48,085 nt of DNA from Romeriopsis navalis LEGE 11480 (GCF_015207035.1 NZ_JADEXQ010000046.1:1-48085); one strand, 5' to 3'. Positions 30,468 to 40,464 are shown, counted from the stretch's first letter. Translations and numbers: made by a program. Notes: generated by a model from the sequence alone, not told the origin.

Positions 30468-32096
30468 ATGAACTGGCGACGTCAATCCCGCCTCGATCGA
30501 TGGAAACATTGGCAAACTTGGCTTCCAAGTCTATTGGCAACGCTATTTGTGGCTGGTTTATTCTGGCTAAAAATGCTCCAACCGCTGGAACATTTAGCTT
30601 ACCAATGGCTATTTCAATGGCGAGGCCATTTGGCCTGGGACGAACGGGTCGTCTTGGTCAAAATCGATGAACCCAGTCTCAAACAATTGGGCGCTTTTCC
30701 TTGGAGCCGCGATCGCTATACTCAATTGCTCAATGTCATCAAATCATCGCAACCCAACACCGTCGTTTTCGATCTCGTATTTTCCGAACTGAGTCCAGCG
30801 GATCAGCGCTTTGCTGAAGCAATCCGCCAACATCGCCAGATCGTCATCGCTGGGGCCTGGAACCAACCGAATCGGACATGGCAACCCAACCCCATGCTAC
30901 GCAAAGCCGCAATTGCCACCGGACATATTCTCCAAACCGCCGACGCCGACGGCATCGTCCGCCGCATCCCCACCTATGTCGATCGGGCCGCCACACTCAG
31001 CCTACCGAGCCTACAAACCTATCAACTATTTGCCAATATCCCAGAAATGCCGCTGGCACAGTCCCATCTCTGGCCTAATTGGATTGCCCCCACAGAGCAA
31101 ATGCCGCAGTATTCCTTCATCGATCTATTAAATGGTCAAGTCACCCCCGCCGCCCTCGAAAACAAAATTATCTTAGTGGGCGCAACTGCCGCTGGCTTCA
31201 ACCCACTCATGACCCCCTTTGACGAAGAATCATCAGCGAGCGGCGTTCATCTACATGCCACATTACTGAATAACTTACTCCAACAAAACTTACTCCAGCC
31301 AATTCATGGCAAACGATGGATGGGCTTACTGCTGCTCAGCAATCTGATTTGGAGTCATTGGCTACGGCAAGTTCGCACATTCCAACAATTAGTTGGTAGT
31401 GGGATTTTAGTCAGCGGTTGGTGGTTGCTCGCCTTGCTTGCCTTACACCAGAGTTACTGGTTACCCGTCGCTGTACCAGGGATATTGTGGCTGACGACCA
31501 GTATGATGCACTGGATTATGGGCAATATCCAATTAGAAGCCAAAAATCAACAACTCAATCATCTAGCGAATATCGATGAGCTGACTCAAATTTCAAATCG
31601 CCGTGCGCTTGAACAATATCTCCAGCAAGAATGGCAGCGATCGCGCCGGGAGCAACAACCCATCTCACTGCTTCTCTGCGACGTTGATTTCTTCAAACAA
31701 TTCAACGACTGCTACGGTCATATCGCTGGGGATGAATGCCTTTACCAGATCGCCCAAGCCTTAAACCTCAGTACAAAACGTCCCACCGATCTAATCGCTC
31801 GATATGGCGGAGAAGAATTTGCCGTTGTGCTACCCAACACTGATGCACAAGGTGCAGAGAATCTCGCAACGGCGATCTTGAGTCAAGTCCGCGCAAAATT
31901 GATTCCCCATCAGAAATCGCCAATCAGCCATTACGTCACACTCAGTTTGGGGCTAGTCACCGTCGTCCCCGATGCCCAAATTGACTGGCTGGACATGATT
32001 GATGCCGCTGATCGTGCCCTCTATCAAGCCAAATTCCAAGGCCGCGATCGTGCCTGTAATGCCGTTATCAAGTCACCCACTGCAGAATTTGTCTAA
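30468..32096 (+). CDS. CHASE2-GGDEF diguanylate cyclase
   Basis: A 542-residue membrane protein. An N-terminal helix (about 20-36) is followed by an extracytoplasmic CHASE2 domain (about 45-280; ERVVLVKIDEPSLKQLGAFPW and VVFDLVFSE), then three membrane helices (about 285-365) and a GGDEF domain. The active site is RYGGEEFAVVLP (GGEEF at 447-451), and RPTD (438-441), five residues before it, is the inhibitory I-site. It is therefore predicted to make c-di-GMP with product inhibition in response to an external signal, perhaps with the FecR-like protein encoded just upstream. The domain order is complete and no EAL domain is present. Confidence 0.93.
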   Translation: MNWRRQSRLDRWKHWQTWLPSLLATLFVAGLFWLKMLQPLEHLAYQWLFQWRGHLAWDERVVLVKIDEPSLKQLGAFPWSRDRYTQLLNVIKSSQPNTVVFDLVFSELSPADQRFAEAIRQHRQIVIAGAWNQPNRTWQPNPMLRKAAIATGHILQTADADGIVRRIPTYVDRAATLSLPSLQTYQLFANIPEMPLAQSHLWPNWIAPTEQMPQYSFIDLLNGQVTPAALENKIILVGATAAGFNPLMTPFDEESSASGVHLHATLLNNLLQQNLLQPIHGKRWMGLLLLSNLIWSHWLRQVRTFQQLVGSGILVSGWWLLALLALHQSYWLPVAVPGILWLTTSMMHWIMGNIQLEAKNQQLNHLANIDELTQISNRRALEQYLQQEWQRSRREQQPISLLLCDVDFFKQFNDCYGHIAGDECLYQIAQALNLSTKRPTDLIARYGGEEFAVVLPNTDAQGAENLATAILSQVRAKLIPHQKSPISHYVTLSLGLVTVVPDAQIDWLDMIDAADRALYQAKFQGRDRACNAVIKSPTAEFV

Positions 32097-32125
32097 GGCG
32101 CAATCGTTGTTAACGCAATCACCCC

Positions 32126-33043
32126 TCAAACAAATTGTCCCTGCGCCACCAGCATCACGACCCCACCCACATCAATCTGAATCAGCTTAGTGGTTTTACA
32201 CCGCGCAGCACGCAGGGATAAGACCGAAGGCCGACCAATCGATTCACCTTGCGATACTTGAATATCAATCTGATCGCAGCCCAAATAACGGTGTTCCACC
32301 AGATATCCCGCAAAACAACCATTCGCACTACCGGTGGCTGGATCTTCAGGGATTCCCAGGGCATCCGCAAACATGCGCACCGTAAATTGGCACTCCCCCG
32401 ACCGTGCTTCCGGACAAAATACAAAAATTGCCTGGGCTTCAATCCGCTCAATTAATTGGTAGTACAAGGGCAAGTTAATCTGCAGACTTTGCAGGGTATT
32501 CAGCGATCGTAGCGGCACAATGATAAATGGCAAACCCGTCGAAACGGATTGAATCGGCACACTCGGATCAATCTCAGTGGGTGCAATTCCGAGCACCGGC
32601 GCCAAATCACCAGGGGTGAGAACGGCTCCGAATTGGGGCGGATTTTGACGCATCCATAGCCGTTCTGGAAAAGCTGAAGCGGCAGCAGCATAATCAAATT
32701 TCACCGGGATTACGCCACCTTGAAAATTCAGGGTTAGGGTTTCGATCGGTGCACCAATGACCTGACGTTGCAACACATAGGCTGTCCCCAAGGTGGGATG
32801 GCCCGCAAATGGCAACTCCGCCACTGGCGTAAAAATGCGCACATCATAACCACCACCAGCCGCCTCACCCAAAATAAACGTGGTTTCTGAGAAATTGAGT
32901 TCTTGGGCAATTTGCTGCATTTGCATCGGCGTCAGATCGCGCGCTTGCGTGAACACCGCTAACTGATTACCGGTATAGCGAGTCTGCGCGAATACATCCA
33001 CAAGACAAAAATCGAGCGGCTGCGCCAAATTCGAGTCATGCAT
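32126..33043 (-). CDS. PhzF-family isomerase/epimerase
   Basis: A 305-residue protein from the ATG at 33041-33043. It shows the PhzF fold in two halves: LVDVFAQTRYTGNQLAVF, then LNFSETTFIL (with the catalytic Glu), RIFTPVAELPFAGHPTLGTAYVL, and in the second half VRMFADALGIPEDPATGSANG. PhzF enzymes act as isomerases of trans-2,3-dihydro-3-hydroxyanthranilate in phenazine producers; most homologues, like this one without a phenazine cluster, have unknown substrates. It is convergent with the CHASE2-GGDEF gene and divergent from rlpA. Length is normal. Confidence 0.88.
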   Translation of the reverse strand: MHDSNLAQPLDFCLVDVFAQTRYTGNQLAVFTQARDLTPMQMQQIAQELNFSETTFILGEAAGGGYDVRIFTPVAELPFAGHPTLGTAYVLQRQVIGAPIETLTLNFQGGVIPVKFDYAAAASAFPERLWMRQNPPQFGAVLTPGDLAPVLGIAPTEIDPSVPIQSVSTGLPFIIVPLRSLNTLQSLQINLPLYYQLIERIEAQAIFVFCPEARSGECQFTVRMFADALGIPEDPATGSANGCFAGYLVEHRYLGCDQIDIQVSQGESIGRPSVLSLRAARCKTTKLIQIDVGGVVMLVAQGQFV

Positions 33044-33536
33044 CAGAGAACCCCTCCAAACATCAAACCTGCGCCAGGAGCATAACACCAATTAGCTGGC
33101 CCATAAATTGATGACAACTGACACAACCACCCTTCAATTGTCATGAATTTCTGACAATTGCCACATTGTAAACTTTATGCAAACGTTCCTGATTCAGCAC
33201 TCTTAGCAAAGAAAAACTTTGATTAAGGGAAAATTGTTAGTTCTTGGCGCATTCGGGGCACCCTAAGAGAATTGGAATCGCTGCATTTCAACTAGGGAAG
33301 AAAATTTGGGCGTTTCAGTGCATCATTTCTCCGTCAAAAAAATATAACGGAAGATTAAGTATCGTTGTGGATCCACGATGATTTTAGATTGCGATCAAAT
33401 CACACAAATCACACCTAAAGCGGAATGAAATTCCTGCGGAAATCATCACGCTTGGGGAAATTTGCTCGTTTATCTAGGCTTTATAATTCTGGGTGCTGAA
33501 AACTGTATCGCATCTTACAAATTTCAATACTCTCTC
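33044..33536. other. intergenic region between phzF-like and rlpA with palindromic sites
   Basis: About 490 bases without a supported gene. CAATTGTCA/TGACAATTG (33135-33143 and 33152-33160) is a perfect 9-bp inverted repeat, and GTGGATCCAC (33367-33376) is a perfect 10-bp palindrome; either could be an operator for the divergent promoters. The rlpA frame is open from 33462, but the ATG at 33537 begins the signal peptide. Confidence 0.5.
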
Positions 33537-34637
33537 ATGACCATCAACAAAATGGCTTGGGTCGCATCTGGTGTGGGTTGCCTAGCAATTGCTAGTGCCA
33601 ATCCGATCAGCACGGCCTCACGTGTCTGGCAGTCGATGGATCAGATTGATCGGCATACATCGACGGAACAATCGCCGATGTATGCGACCAACCTGGTCGA
33701 CGAAGCATTGGAATATGCCGAAAATTCACCGGCGGGTACAACACTTAATGCCGTGTCAGTCGATCGCCTCAACAGCGACCCCCTTGGGGAATTAGTCGAT
33801 CATTCAGCGACAGCATTCGCGACGCCACAAACCCACTCCGCACATTTGGTCACAGACCAAATCCCCCATCGAATTGCGCTCAATTCAACGCAAGAAACAT
33901 TTTGGCGGTGTCCCAACGTTCAGACACCACGCCAACCTCAAGCCTTATTTGCAGTCAAGATGCAAGGTTGCACCATTGGCTATCTCAGCAATGAGCGCGG
34001 CGCACAGCGGTTATCCCAGAAACTCGATCGCCAACTCCAAGATCCGAGCACTGACTGGACAAGTGTCATGCCCCAATTGTTGGGCGATCAGATGGCCATC
34101 CAACAGGGGAAACAGATGCTTATGAGTATCACCCCTGCGGTAACCAGCCAATTTGATCAACATCCGCATCGGCTGATTGCCAATTGGGCCAATCATATTC
34201 GGATGGTCGCAGGGGCCGCACCGCTAGCGCTAGCCCAGGCCCAAAAGCATATGTACAAAGTCATTGAGACCTCTGACGTCGATCGAGGCACAGCTTCTTG
34301 GTACGGTCCTTATTTCCATGGACGGTTGACCGCGAATGGTGAAATCTACAATCAATACGATTTGACCGCAGCACACCGAACATTGCCACTCGGTAGCTTT
34401 GTCCAAGTTACCAACCGTGAAAATGGTCGCAGTATCGTTGTTCGGGTTAATGATCGTGGCCCCTACTACGACGAAGACAGTCGAATTATCGATCTATCTT
34501 ACAAAGCAGCCCAAATCCTGCATGGTGAAGATCGAGGAGTGATGCCGATCGAACTCGTTGTGCTGGAGGCAAGACCAGCATTTCCGACAACCCGACCGAT
34601 CGCGCCCCAAACAGTCGCACTCAACAATACATTTTAA
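33537..34637 (+). CDS. rlpA: RlpA-like protein (double-psi beta-barrel, cell wall)
   Basis: A 366-residue exported protein. The N-terminal signal peptide is MTINKMAWVASGVGCLAIASA. Residues about 30-270 are low-complexity to weakly folded. The C-terminal double-psi beta-barrel of RlpA spans about 275-360 with RGTASWYGPYFHGRLTANGE, LTAAHRTLPLGSFVQVTN and VVRVNDRGPYYDEDSRIIDL. RlpA in other bacteria is a septal lytic transglycosylase active on denuded glycan; the catalytic Asp and His positions of that family seem kept. No SPOR domain is seen at the C-terminus. It is a single gene, followed by a clear terminator. Confidence 0.87.
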   Translation: MTINKMAWVASGVGCLAIASANPISTASRVWQSMDQIDRHTSTEQSPMYATNLVDEALEYAENSPAGTTLNAVSVDRLNSDPLGELVDHSATAFATPQTHSAHLVTDQIPHRIALNSTQETFWRCPNVQTPRQPQALFAVKMQGCTIGYLSNERGAQRLSQKLDRQLQDPSTDWTSVMPQLLGDQMAIQQGKQMLMSITPAVTSQFDQHPHRLIANWANHIRMVAGAAPLALAQAQKHMYKVIETSDVDRGTASWYGPYFHGRLTANGEIYNQYDLTAAHRTLPLGSFVQVTNRENGRSIVVRVNDRGPYYDEDSRIIDLSYKAAQILHGEDRGVMPIELVVLEARPAFPTTRPIAPQTVALNNTF

Positions 34638-34702
34638 AAAAGTTGTCGATCGTTGCTCGACCACAAGGGCATTGCAGTGCAACCACAGATAGATTACAGA
34701 TC

Positions 34703-34730
34703 AAAGCGTGAGTCGACGACTCACGCTTTT
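34703..34730 (+). terminator. intrinsic terminator of rlpA
   Basis: AAAGCGTGAGTC and GACTCACGCTTT are perfect 12-bp arms around a 3-base loop, ending in TTTT. It lies about 65 bases after the rlpA stop. Confidence 0.85.
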
Positions 34731-34925
34731 CAATTGGACGGGTTTTACTGCCAATGCATCGTGGTCATGCAAGTGCATCACTCAAACCATGCAACAGAAT
34801 GTCGCAATCCCTCACTTTGACTCAAAAATTAACTGATAATAATGAGCAAGTCCGGTCTTTGAGCCAGCTTGATTGGCAATTTGCTCGACTAACACGTCCA
34901 TATTGCACCGCCAAGATTTGTCCCT

Positions 34926-35600
34926 GTGGCCGAAAAATCAACACAGCAGCCAAACCCAACCCGTCAGCAACCGTTGACCCAGCCGAACCATTACACCTTA
35001 ATGGGATTACAGCCGTCCGCCGATGTCCAACAGATTCGCCATGCCTACCGTGAGCAGAGTCGGCTCTATCATCCCGACACAACAGAATTACCGCTGTTGA
35101 CTGCAAAACAAAAATTTCAACAGTTAAATGAAGCCTACGCCACACTCAGTACCCCCGAACGGCGCAGTCTATACGATTTGAGTCTGGGCTATTCGCAGTT
35201 TGCGGTCGTCATGCCCCATGCCATGAATTCTCCGCCCAACTCCATCAGTCCGCCCACATCTATCACGGAACAATATGAACGCTCGGCATCGGCCTACCTG
35301 GATGCAAACGATCGACCATTATCGCCGGGTGAGCTATTTGCATTGTTTATAATGCTGATCACATTTATCGGTTGCTTACTATTGGCCATCATTGTGGGTT
35401 GGCAACAGGAAAAACCCTCCATCAATCCAGGATTTGCGGCAGAACTCGGCATCAGCACGCCAACATTCAGTGCAAAATCCCAAAGCAGTACTGAACCTCA
35501 GAATAATAACCACTCAACAAACAATCAGTTTGAAGAACCTGTTAGGCTAGAGAGAAGTAACTCAGTCGCCCCACAGTTGTCGAACAATCAAGGTGCGTAA
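34926..35600 (+). CDS. J-domain protein with one membrane helix
   Basis: A 224-residue protein from a GTG start. The J domain covers about residues 20-88: NHYTLMGLQPSADVQQIRHAYREQ with the HPD motif at 49-51 and AYATLSTPERRSLYDL. A linker follows, then one membrane helix (about 138-158; FALFIMLITFIGCLLLAIIV), and a polar, Asn/Ser-rich tail. It would recruit a DnaK-type chaperone to a membrane. The DUF3143 gene 54 bases downstream on the same strand is a common neighbour of this protein in cyanobacteria, and the two are probably co-transcribed. The exact start is uncertain because the first 18 residues are unstructured. Confidence 0.88.
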   Translation: MAEKSTQQPNPTRQQPLTQPNHYTLMGLQPSADVQQIRHAYREQSRLYHPDTTELPLLTAKQKFQQLNEAYATLSTPERRSLYDLSLGYSQFAVVMPHAMNSPPNSISPPTSITEQYERSASAYLDANDRPLSPGELFALFIMLITFIGCLLLAIIVGWQQEKPSINPGFAAELGISTPTFSAKSQSSTEPQNNNHSTNNQFEEPVRLERSNSVAPQLSNNQGA

Positions 35601-35654
35601 AACGTCAGATATGCACCATATCGCTTCATTTCCGCTGAAATCATCTCCCATAAC

Positions 35655-35936
35655 ATGCAAGCATCGAACCTTCCATCAGCCGATACGGCGCTATATAATC
35701 ACCCGCTACCCCTCATCGAAGCCTGGCTGACGGCCCAAGGCTGTAAGCGGGATACTGAGTCACTCCATACTTGGCGAATTCAGCAAGCGCCATGGCAAGC
35801 GGAAATCGAATTAGATGTTGACCAAATTACGGTGCGCTATCTGAATGCCGATGCCAGTGGCCAAGATCTGACCCGTGCGTTTAAGTATTCACTCAGTCGC
35901 GAAGATATCGAAGCAGCCATTTTTGCGGGTCCTTAG
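35655..35936 (+). CDS. DUF3143 family protein
   Basis: A 93-residue soluble protein recognised as DUF3143: LPLIEAWLTAQGCKRD, then HTWRIQQAPWQAEIELDVDQITVRY, and a helical end with FKYSLSREDIEAAIFAGP. The family is nearly confined to cyanobacteria and plants and has no known function. It follows the J-domain gene closely, so a link to that membrane chaperone function is possible. Confidence 0.82.
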   Translation: MQASNLPSADTALYNHPLPLIEAWLTAQGCKRDTESLHTWRIQQAPWQAEIELDVDQITVRYLNADASGQDLTRAFKYSLSREDIEAAIFAGP

Positions 35937-36072
35937 GCAATTAGTTGCAACTTAGGAAGCAGCTTATGACGCAAAAGGTCATTTCAAGCATGCCTATACA
36001 CAACGATCGCAATGGCTGATCGCGGCACGCTGGCAGATCGTGGGTGGATTGATGATTGACACTCGGCGATGA

Positions 36073-36843
36073 TTAAGGCGTTGGCACTGTTGGCTTGACT
36101 TTCCCGAACCGGCGTTCGCGCTGCTGATAGGAACTTAAAGCACGATGAAATTCCGTACGATCGAAATCCGGCCAAAACGTTTCGGTCACATAGATCTCAG
36201 AGTAGGCCATCTGCCATAGCAAGAAATTACTAATCCGCAGTTCACCGCTCGTCCGAATTAATAAATCGGGGTCACAGATACCGGCAGTATAAAGATGCCG
36301 CTCAAACACAGACTCATCAATATCATCGGGCTGAAGCTGGCCGGACTGAATTTTCTCCGCAATCATTTTGCAGGCATTGACAATTTCCTGACGGCCACCG
36401 TAGTTTGTGGCGATCGTGAACTCGATCCCTTGATTGTGCTGTGTTGATTCAACGGCTTTACTAATCTGATTCTGTAAGGAGGCCGGCAATGCTTGCAAGT
36501 TACCAACAAATCGGATCCGAACATCTTCTTCCATCATTTCTTTGAGTTCGCGCCGTAGCACCCGCTCAAACAACAGCATGAGAAATTCGACTTCTTCACT
36601 GGGACGTCCCCAGTTCTCGGTGGAAAAGGCATAGGCCGTCAAGGCTTCAACGCCCCAATCCCGACAGCAACGCAGTAAATCTTTGAGCGCATCGACACCA
36701 CGACGGTGGCCCATAATGCGTGGCATCCCGCGACGCTTCGCCCAACGACCGTTACCATCCATAATGACAGCAACATGGCGGGGTAAGCGCTCGACGAGCA
36801 GGTCGTCTGGAAGGTCTTGAAAAGTAATTTGCTTGGCGGTCAT
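36073..36843 (-). CDS. uppS: isoprenyl (undecaprenyl) diphosphate synthase
   Basis: A 256-residue cis-prenyltransferase. The opening [24 protein letters not shown] contains the catalytic Asp29, and the C-terminal [22 protein letters not shown] with FWPDF is diagnostic. It makes the C55 carrier lipid for peptidoglycan and other glycans. It lies third in a minus-strand series lysA, cdaA, uppS, separated from cdaA by about 290 bases, so it may be partly independent. Length and residues are normal. Confidence 0.96.
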   Translation of the reverse strand: MTAKQITFQDLPDDLLVERLPRHVAVIMDGNGRWAKRRGMPRIMGHRRGVDALKDLLRCCRDWGVEALTAYAFSTENWGRPSEEVEFLMLLFERVLRRELKEMMEEDVRIRFVGNLQALPASLQNQISKAVESTQHNQGIEFTIATNYGGRQEIVNACKMIAEKIQSGQLQPDDIDESVFERHLYTAGICDPDLLIRTSGELRISNFLLWQMAYSEIYVTETFWPDFDRTEFHRALSSYQQRERRFGKVKPTVPTP

Positions 36844-37129
36844 ACGCTTCTATGCAACCGTGGGGGGCTGTCAGGTCGGGGGACGTAGGCAAAGCCAAAA
36901 CTATAGCCTACAGGAGTGTAAATTACACTGCCCAGATTTGTGCAGAAAATCACTACCTAATTTGAAATCATTCATCGGCCTGAACTTACCCTAAGCTACG
37001 CTAAATCACGACAGATAGCGCATTTAAAGCGATCACAATTGCCTGAACCACAACGAACAGGTTCGCACTAGCTCCTTATCTAATGAGTGATCCACCACCA
37101 CAATCCAGGCTTACAGCATTCGCTTCCCC

Positions 37130-38062
37130 TTAACGATGTGGCGGCTTTTTGGGCGTAGGAAAGGCTAATAACCGCGAAAATTCCATCAGCATCTGGCGCA
37201 GCAGACCCCGAATATTACTGGGACGGACTTCCCGATCGCTTCGATCGATAAATTTATCTTCCAAAATTTCCTTCAATTTACTGCTCGTCAAAGGACGATT
37301 CAGGAGTCCATTTTCTGCCACTGAAATGGATCCCGTCTCCTCGGAAACCACAATACAAATGCAGTTTTCCACCCGCTCAGTAATACCCATGGCTGCTCGA
37401 TGGCGGGTTCCTAACTGACGTGAAGCAGATCGTTCCGACAAAGGCAGAATCACGCCTGCCGCCACAATCCGCGCATCCCGAATCAACATTGCCCCATCAT
37501 GCAACAAGGTCGATGTTTGAAAAATCGTTTGGATTAGCTCTTTCGAGACCTCAGCGTCCAGCTCCACCCCCGGCACCGAGAAGTCACGCTCATCGATAAA
37601 TCCTTCCATTTCCAGGATCATCAATGCGCCGGTGCGTTTCTGGGACAACTCTTTGACTGAATCCACAATTTCATCGGTGAACGTGGTCGATCGAGGTTGG
37701 TTCCGCCGCGTCGGCCGCAGCAGCTGCAAAATTTCGCCGCGGCCCAATTGTTCTAAAAACCGGCGAAATTCGGTTTGGAGAATCACAGACATCGCGACGG
37801 CCGCACCAATCACCAAGTTCTTCAGCACAAAGTGCAGGACATCGAGCTTTAGCCAACCACTGAAGACCGTCGCCAACATCAGCACAATAAAACCACGCAG
37901 CATCCAGAGCGTGCGCCGCTCCCCAATCACCAGCAACATGACATAGATCAGTAAAAGAACAAAACCAATGTCAATTAGGCTTCTGATGTTATCTGGGGTA
38001 AAGCGAAGCACGGATCTGATCCAGTCAATGTTTATCATCCATTGGGTTGCGGATAGTCCCAT
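37130..38062 (-). CDS. cdaA: diadenylate cyclase CdaA
   Basis: A 310-residue membrane enzyme. Three membrane helices lie in the first 95 residues (IDIGFVLLLIYVMLLVI and two more), followed by the DAC domain with LLHDGAMLI (DGA 189-191) and LGTRHRAAMGI (RHR 220-222). It makes c-di-AMP from two ATP. In cyanobacteria c-di-AMP has been linked to osmotic control, potassium uptake and night survival. It lies 81 bases after lysA and before uppS on the same strand, a neighbourhood that places second-messenger synthesis among cell-wall precursor genes. The CdaR/GlmM partner genes of Firmicutes are not present. Confidence 0.94.
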   Translation of the reverse strand: MGLSATQWMINIDWIRSVLRFTPDNIRSLIDIGFVLLLIYVMLLVIGERRTLWMLRGFIVLMLATVFSGWLKLDVLHFVLKNLVIGAAVAMSVILQTEFRRFLEQLGRGEILQLLRPTRRNQPRSTTFTDEIVDSVKELSQKRTGALMILEMEGFIDERDFSVPGVELDAEVSKELIQTIFQTSTLLHDGAMLIRDARIVAAGVILPLSERSASRQLGTRHRAAMGITERVENCICIVVSEETGSISVAENGLLNRPLTSSKLKEILEDKFIDRSDREVRPSNIRGLLRQMLMEFSRLLAFPTPKKPPHR

Positions 38063-38143
38063 TATGCTGGCGGTGCTCCGTCAGGAAAATACGATGAGTG
38101 CTCAATCGCGGCCCTCCATTGTGGTCGGCAATGGAGTAAACAG

Positions 38144-39523
38144 CTACTGGGCCGCCAATAAATGGTCAGGTAAGCGATCGTGACGCAACAAATCATCGAG
38201 AGTTTCACGCTCTAGGATTAAGCTTGCGTTGCCATCCCGCACCAACACTGCTGCCGGACGCGCAATTCGGTTGTAGTTGGACGACATACTGTAATTGTAG
38301 GCACCCGTATCCGGAATGACGAGAATATCTCCCGCTTGCGTGGGCGGGAGTGACGCATCTTTAATTAGCACGTCACCCGATTCACAATGTTTACCCGCAA
38401 TCGTCACAGTTTCGGTCATCGGCTGCGACATATGATTCGCGACTACGGCAAAGTAGAGCGACTGGTAGGTAATTGGGCGGGGATTATCTGACATTCCACC
38501 ATCAACACTCAAATAAGTCCGCACATCCGGAATCGTCTTATGGCCGCCTACAGTATAGGCCGTGACACAAGACGTCCCAACTAAGGAACGACCCGGCTCG
38601 GCAATTAGCTTCGGTAGAGGCACATCTTTAGACTTGCAGGCCGCCGCAACAGATTCACAAACGGTCTTAGCCCAAGCATCAATACTGGGTGGATCATCCG
38701 ATTCGGTATAGCGAATCCCCAGTCCACCACCAATATCGAGCTGTTCGATCGATAGGCCATGCTGTTGGGCTTTGGTGAGCCAATCCACCATGACAGCACC
38801 CAAATCTTCATGGGGCTTCAGCTCAAAAATTTGGGAGCCAATATGGGCATGCAGTCCAACAAAATTTAGGCCTTTATTTTGGGCCACAAATTCAAAGACC
38901 TGCTCAACTTGGCTCGGGTCAAAGCCAAACTTACTGTCGATACAGCCAGTTTTAATATATTCGTGGGTATGGCACTCAATCCCCGGCGTCAGACGCACCA
39001 TAATCCGGGCGGTCTGCTGTTGCGTCATTTGGGCTAAGGACCTGAGCTCCGACCAACTATCGACAACGATCGTCGCTCCCTGATCGATCGACATCTGCAG
39101 CTCTTCAGAGGACTTGTTATTCCCGTGAACGTAAATCTTATCGCCTTTGAATCCAGCCTTAGTCGCAGTGTAAAGCTCACCCGCCGACACTACATCAATA
39201 CCTAAGCCTTCACTATTCACGATCGCATCAATCGCCAGACAGTTCCAAGCCTTCGAGGCGTAAATCACCAAAGACTCGCCTGGATAATGCTGCTTGAAAG
39301 CATCGCGATACTGTTGGCAAGCAGTCCGCAACGTCACCTCGTCTACGATATACAGTGATGTACCGAACCGCTGCGTCAATTCCACGACATCACAACCACC
39401 AACTTCCAGATGGTCTTGAGCATTCACTTGAGCCGTGAGGGGAAGCAGCGATTGATTCGGAGAGTCTGCCTCAATTAAATAATGCCGTCCAGATTTTTGG
39501 GTATTTACAGGAGTCGCAACCAT
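38144..39523 (-). CDS. lysA: diaminopimelate decarboxylase
   Basis: A 459-residue PLP enzyme, slightly longer than many because of a polar N-terminal extension of about 40 residues. LVIYASKAWNC contains the PLP lysine (Lys91), IDSKFGFDPSQV and LHAHIGSQI follow, and the second domain has AEPGRSLVG and GAYNYSMSSNYNRIARPAAV. It converts meso-diaminopimelate to lysine, the last step of lysine synthesis, and draws on the same pool used for peptidoglycan. It heads the cluster lysA, cdaA, uppS and is divergent from rimI. No lysine riboswitch is recognised in the 191-base upstream gap. Confidence 0.96.
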   Translation of the reverse strand: MVATPVNTQKSGRHYLIEADSPNQSLLPLTAQVNAQDHLEVGGCDVVELTQRFGTSLYIVDEVTLRTACQQYRDAFKQHYPGESLVIYASKAWNCLAIDAIVNSEGLGIDVVSAGELYTATKAGFKGDKIYVHGNNKSSEELQMSIDQGATIVVDSWSELRSLAQMTQQQTARIMVRLTPGIECHTHEYIKTGCIDSKFGFDPSQVEQVFEFVAQNKGLNFVGLHAHIGSQIFELKPHEDLGAVMVDWLTKAQQHGLSIEQLDIGGGLGIRYTESDDPPSIDAWAKTVCESVAAACKSKDVPLPKLIAEPGRSLVGTSCVTAYTVGGHKTIPDVRTYLSVDGGMSDNPRPITYQSLYFAVVANHMSQPMTETVTIAGKHCESGDVLIKDASLPPTQAGDILVIPDTGAYNYSMSSNYNRIARPAAVLVRDGNASLILERETLDDLLRHDRLPDHLLAAQ

Positions 39524-39714
39524 TCCAGCCTCGAAGGTTTGTACATTTTCTCAGTGTACTATTGCAAGGGCGATCGCGACTCTACTGATCATCACAGAAT
39601 TCAGTCAGATTTAGCCATCAGGCAAAACCCGCAAGCGGTGGCACCTGGGCTGAATCACCCCAAGTTGCGCCCCGAACAATCTCCCCCCACCGGGATCAAA
39701 CCTCACTCCGATCA

Positions 39715-40296
39715 ATGCACCTATCTCTAGAACATCTCACCACTGATTTTCTACCTGAAATTGTGGCCCTCGATCGCGCCTGCTTTGGCAAACTTTGGTC
39801 AACCGAGCAATACCAGCGAGAGTTTGATAGCCCCAACAGCGACATCCTGACATTATTGCGAGTTGATAGCCGGGAGATTTTAGCCTACGGCTGTGTATGG
39901 GAAATTGTGGATGAAGCACATATTACGATCGTCGCCGTCCATCCCGCACAACGACAACAAGGATTTGGAAAACTGATGCTGTGGGGGTTACTACAAGCGG
40001 CAATTATCCGCCAGCTTGCCCGAGCCACCCTCGAAGTCCGCGCAACGAATACCACTGCCATCCAGTTATACGAACAGTTCGGCTTCGAAACCGCTGGCCG
40101 TCGCAAAAAGTATTACGCCGATACCGGTGAAGACGCCTTAATTCTCTGGAAAGGCGGATTACGCAACTCAACTTGCCATAAGCAATTGACTGCGGTTAGG
40201 CAAAACCTATATCAGAAATTTCAACAACAAAGTTTCGATTTAATAGTTTCTTTAGATACAGCAGGGAATACGGAGATCGGCAGTGCTGCCTCCTAG
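39715..40296 (+). CDS. rimI: ribosomal-protein-alanine N-acetyltransferase RimI (GNAT)
   Basis: A 193-residue GNAT acetyltransferase. The acetyl-CoA loop VHPAQRQQGFGKLMLWGLL and LEVRATNTTAIQLYEQFGFETAGRRKKYYADTGEDALIL cover the RimI-type core. The last 40 residues (from about 153) are an unusual tail beyond the normal 150-160 residues. RimI acetylates the N-terminal alanine of ribosomal protein S18 in E. coli, and other alanines elsewhere. It is divergent from lysA and precedes clpC with a 168-base gap. Confidence 0.88.
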   Translation: MHLSLEHLTTDFLPEIVALDRACFGKLWSTEQYQREFDSPNSDILTLLRVDSREILAYGCVWEIVDEAHITIVAVHPAQRQQGFGKLMLWGLLQAAIIRQLARATLEVRATNTTAIQLYEQFGFETAGRRKKYYADTGEDALILWKGGLRNSTCHKQLTAVRQNLYQKFQQQSFDLIVSLDTAGNTEIGSAAS

Positions 40297-40464
40297 CAAA
40301 AATTGATTGAAAGTTTACGGTGAGACGAATCCTAGACACCATCGCAACCGCACAGATTTGGTACGGTAATCGACCCTCCTTTAGGTACTCACACCCTACG
40401 GACGCCCCGAAAATACTGTGTTAGGATTGATTTCAACGGCACGCAGCAGGTGATCCAGAACGCC

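Noticed and set aside
33044-33536. c-di-AMP (ydaO/yuaA) riboswitch upstream of rlpA
   Set aside because: Considered because rlpA-type genes can carry it and cdaA is nearby, but the conserved GGGGGACCC-like and CCGAATCCG-like elements are not found.
39524-39714. Lysine riboswitch or leader peptide before lysA
   Set aside because: No L-box elements and no lysine-rich short ORF with a terminator were found in the gap.
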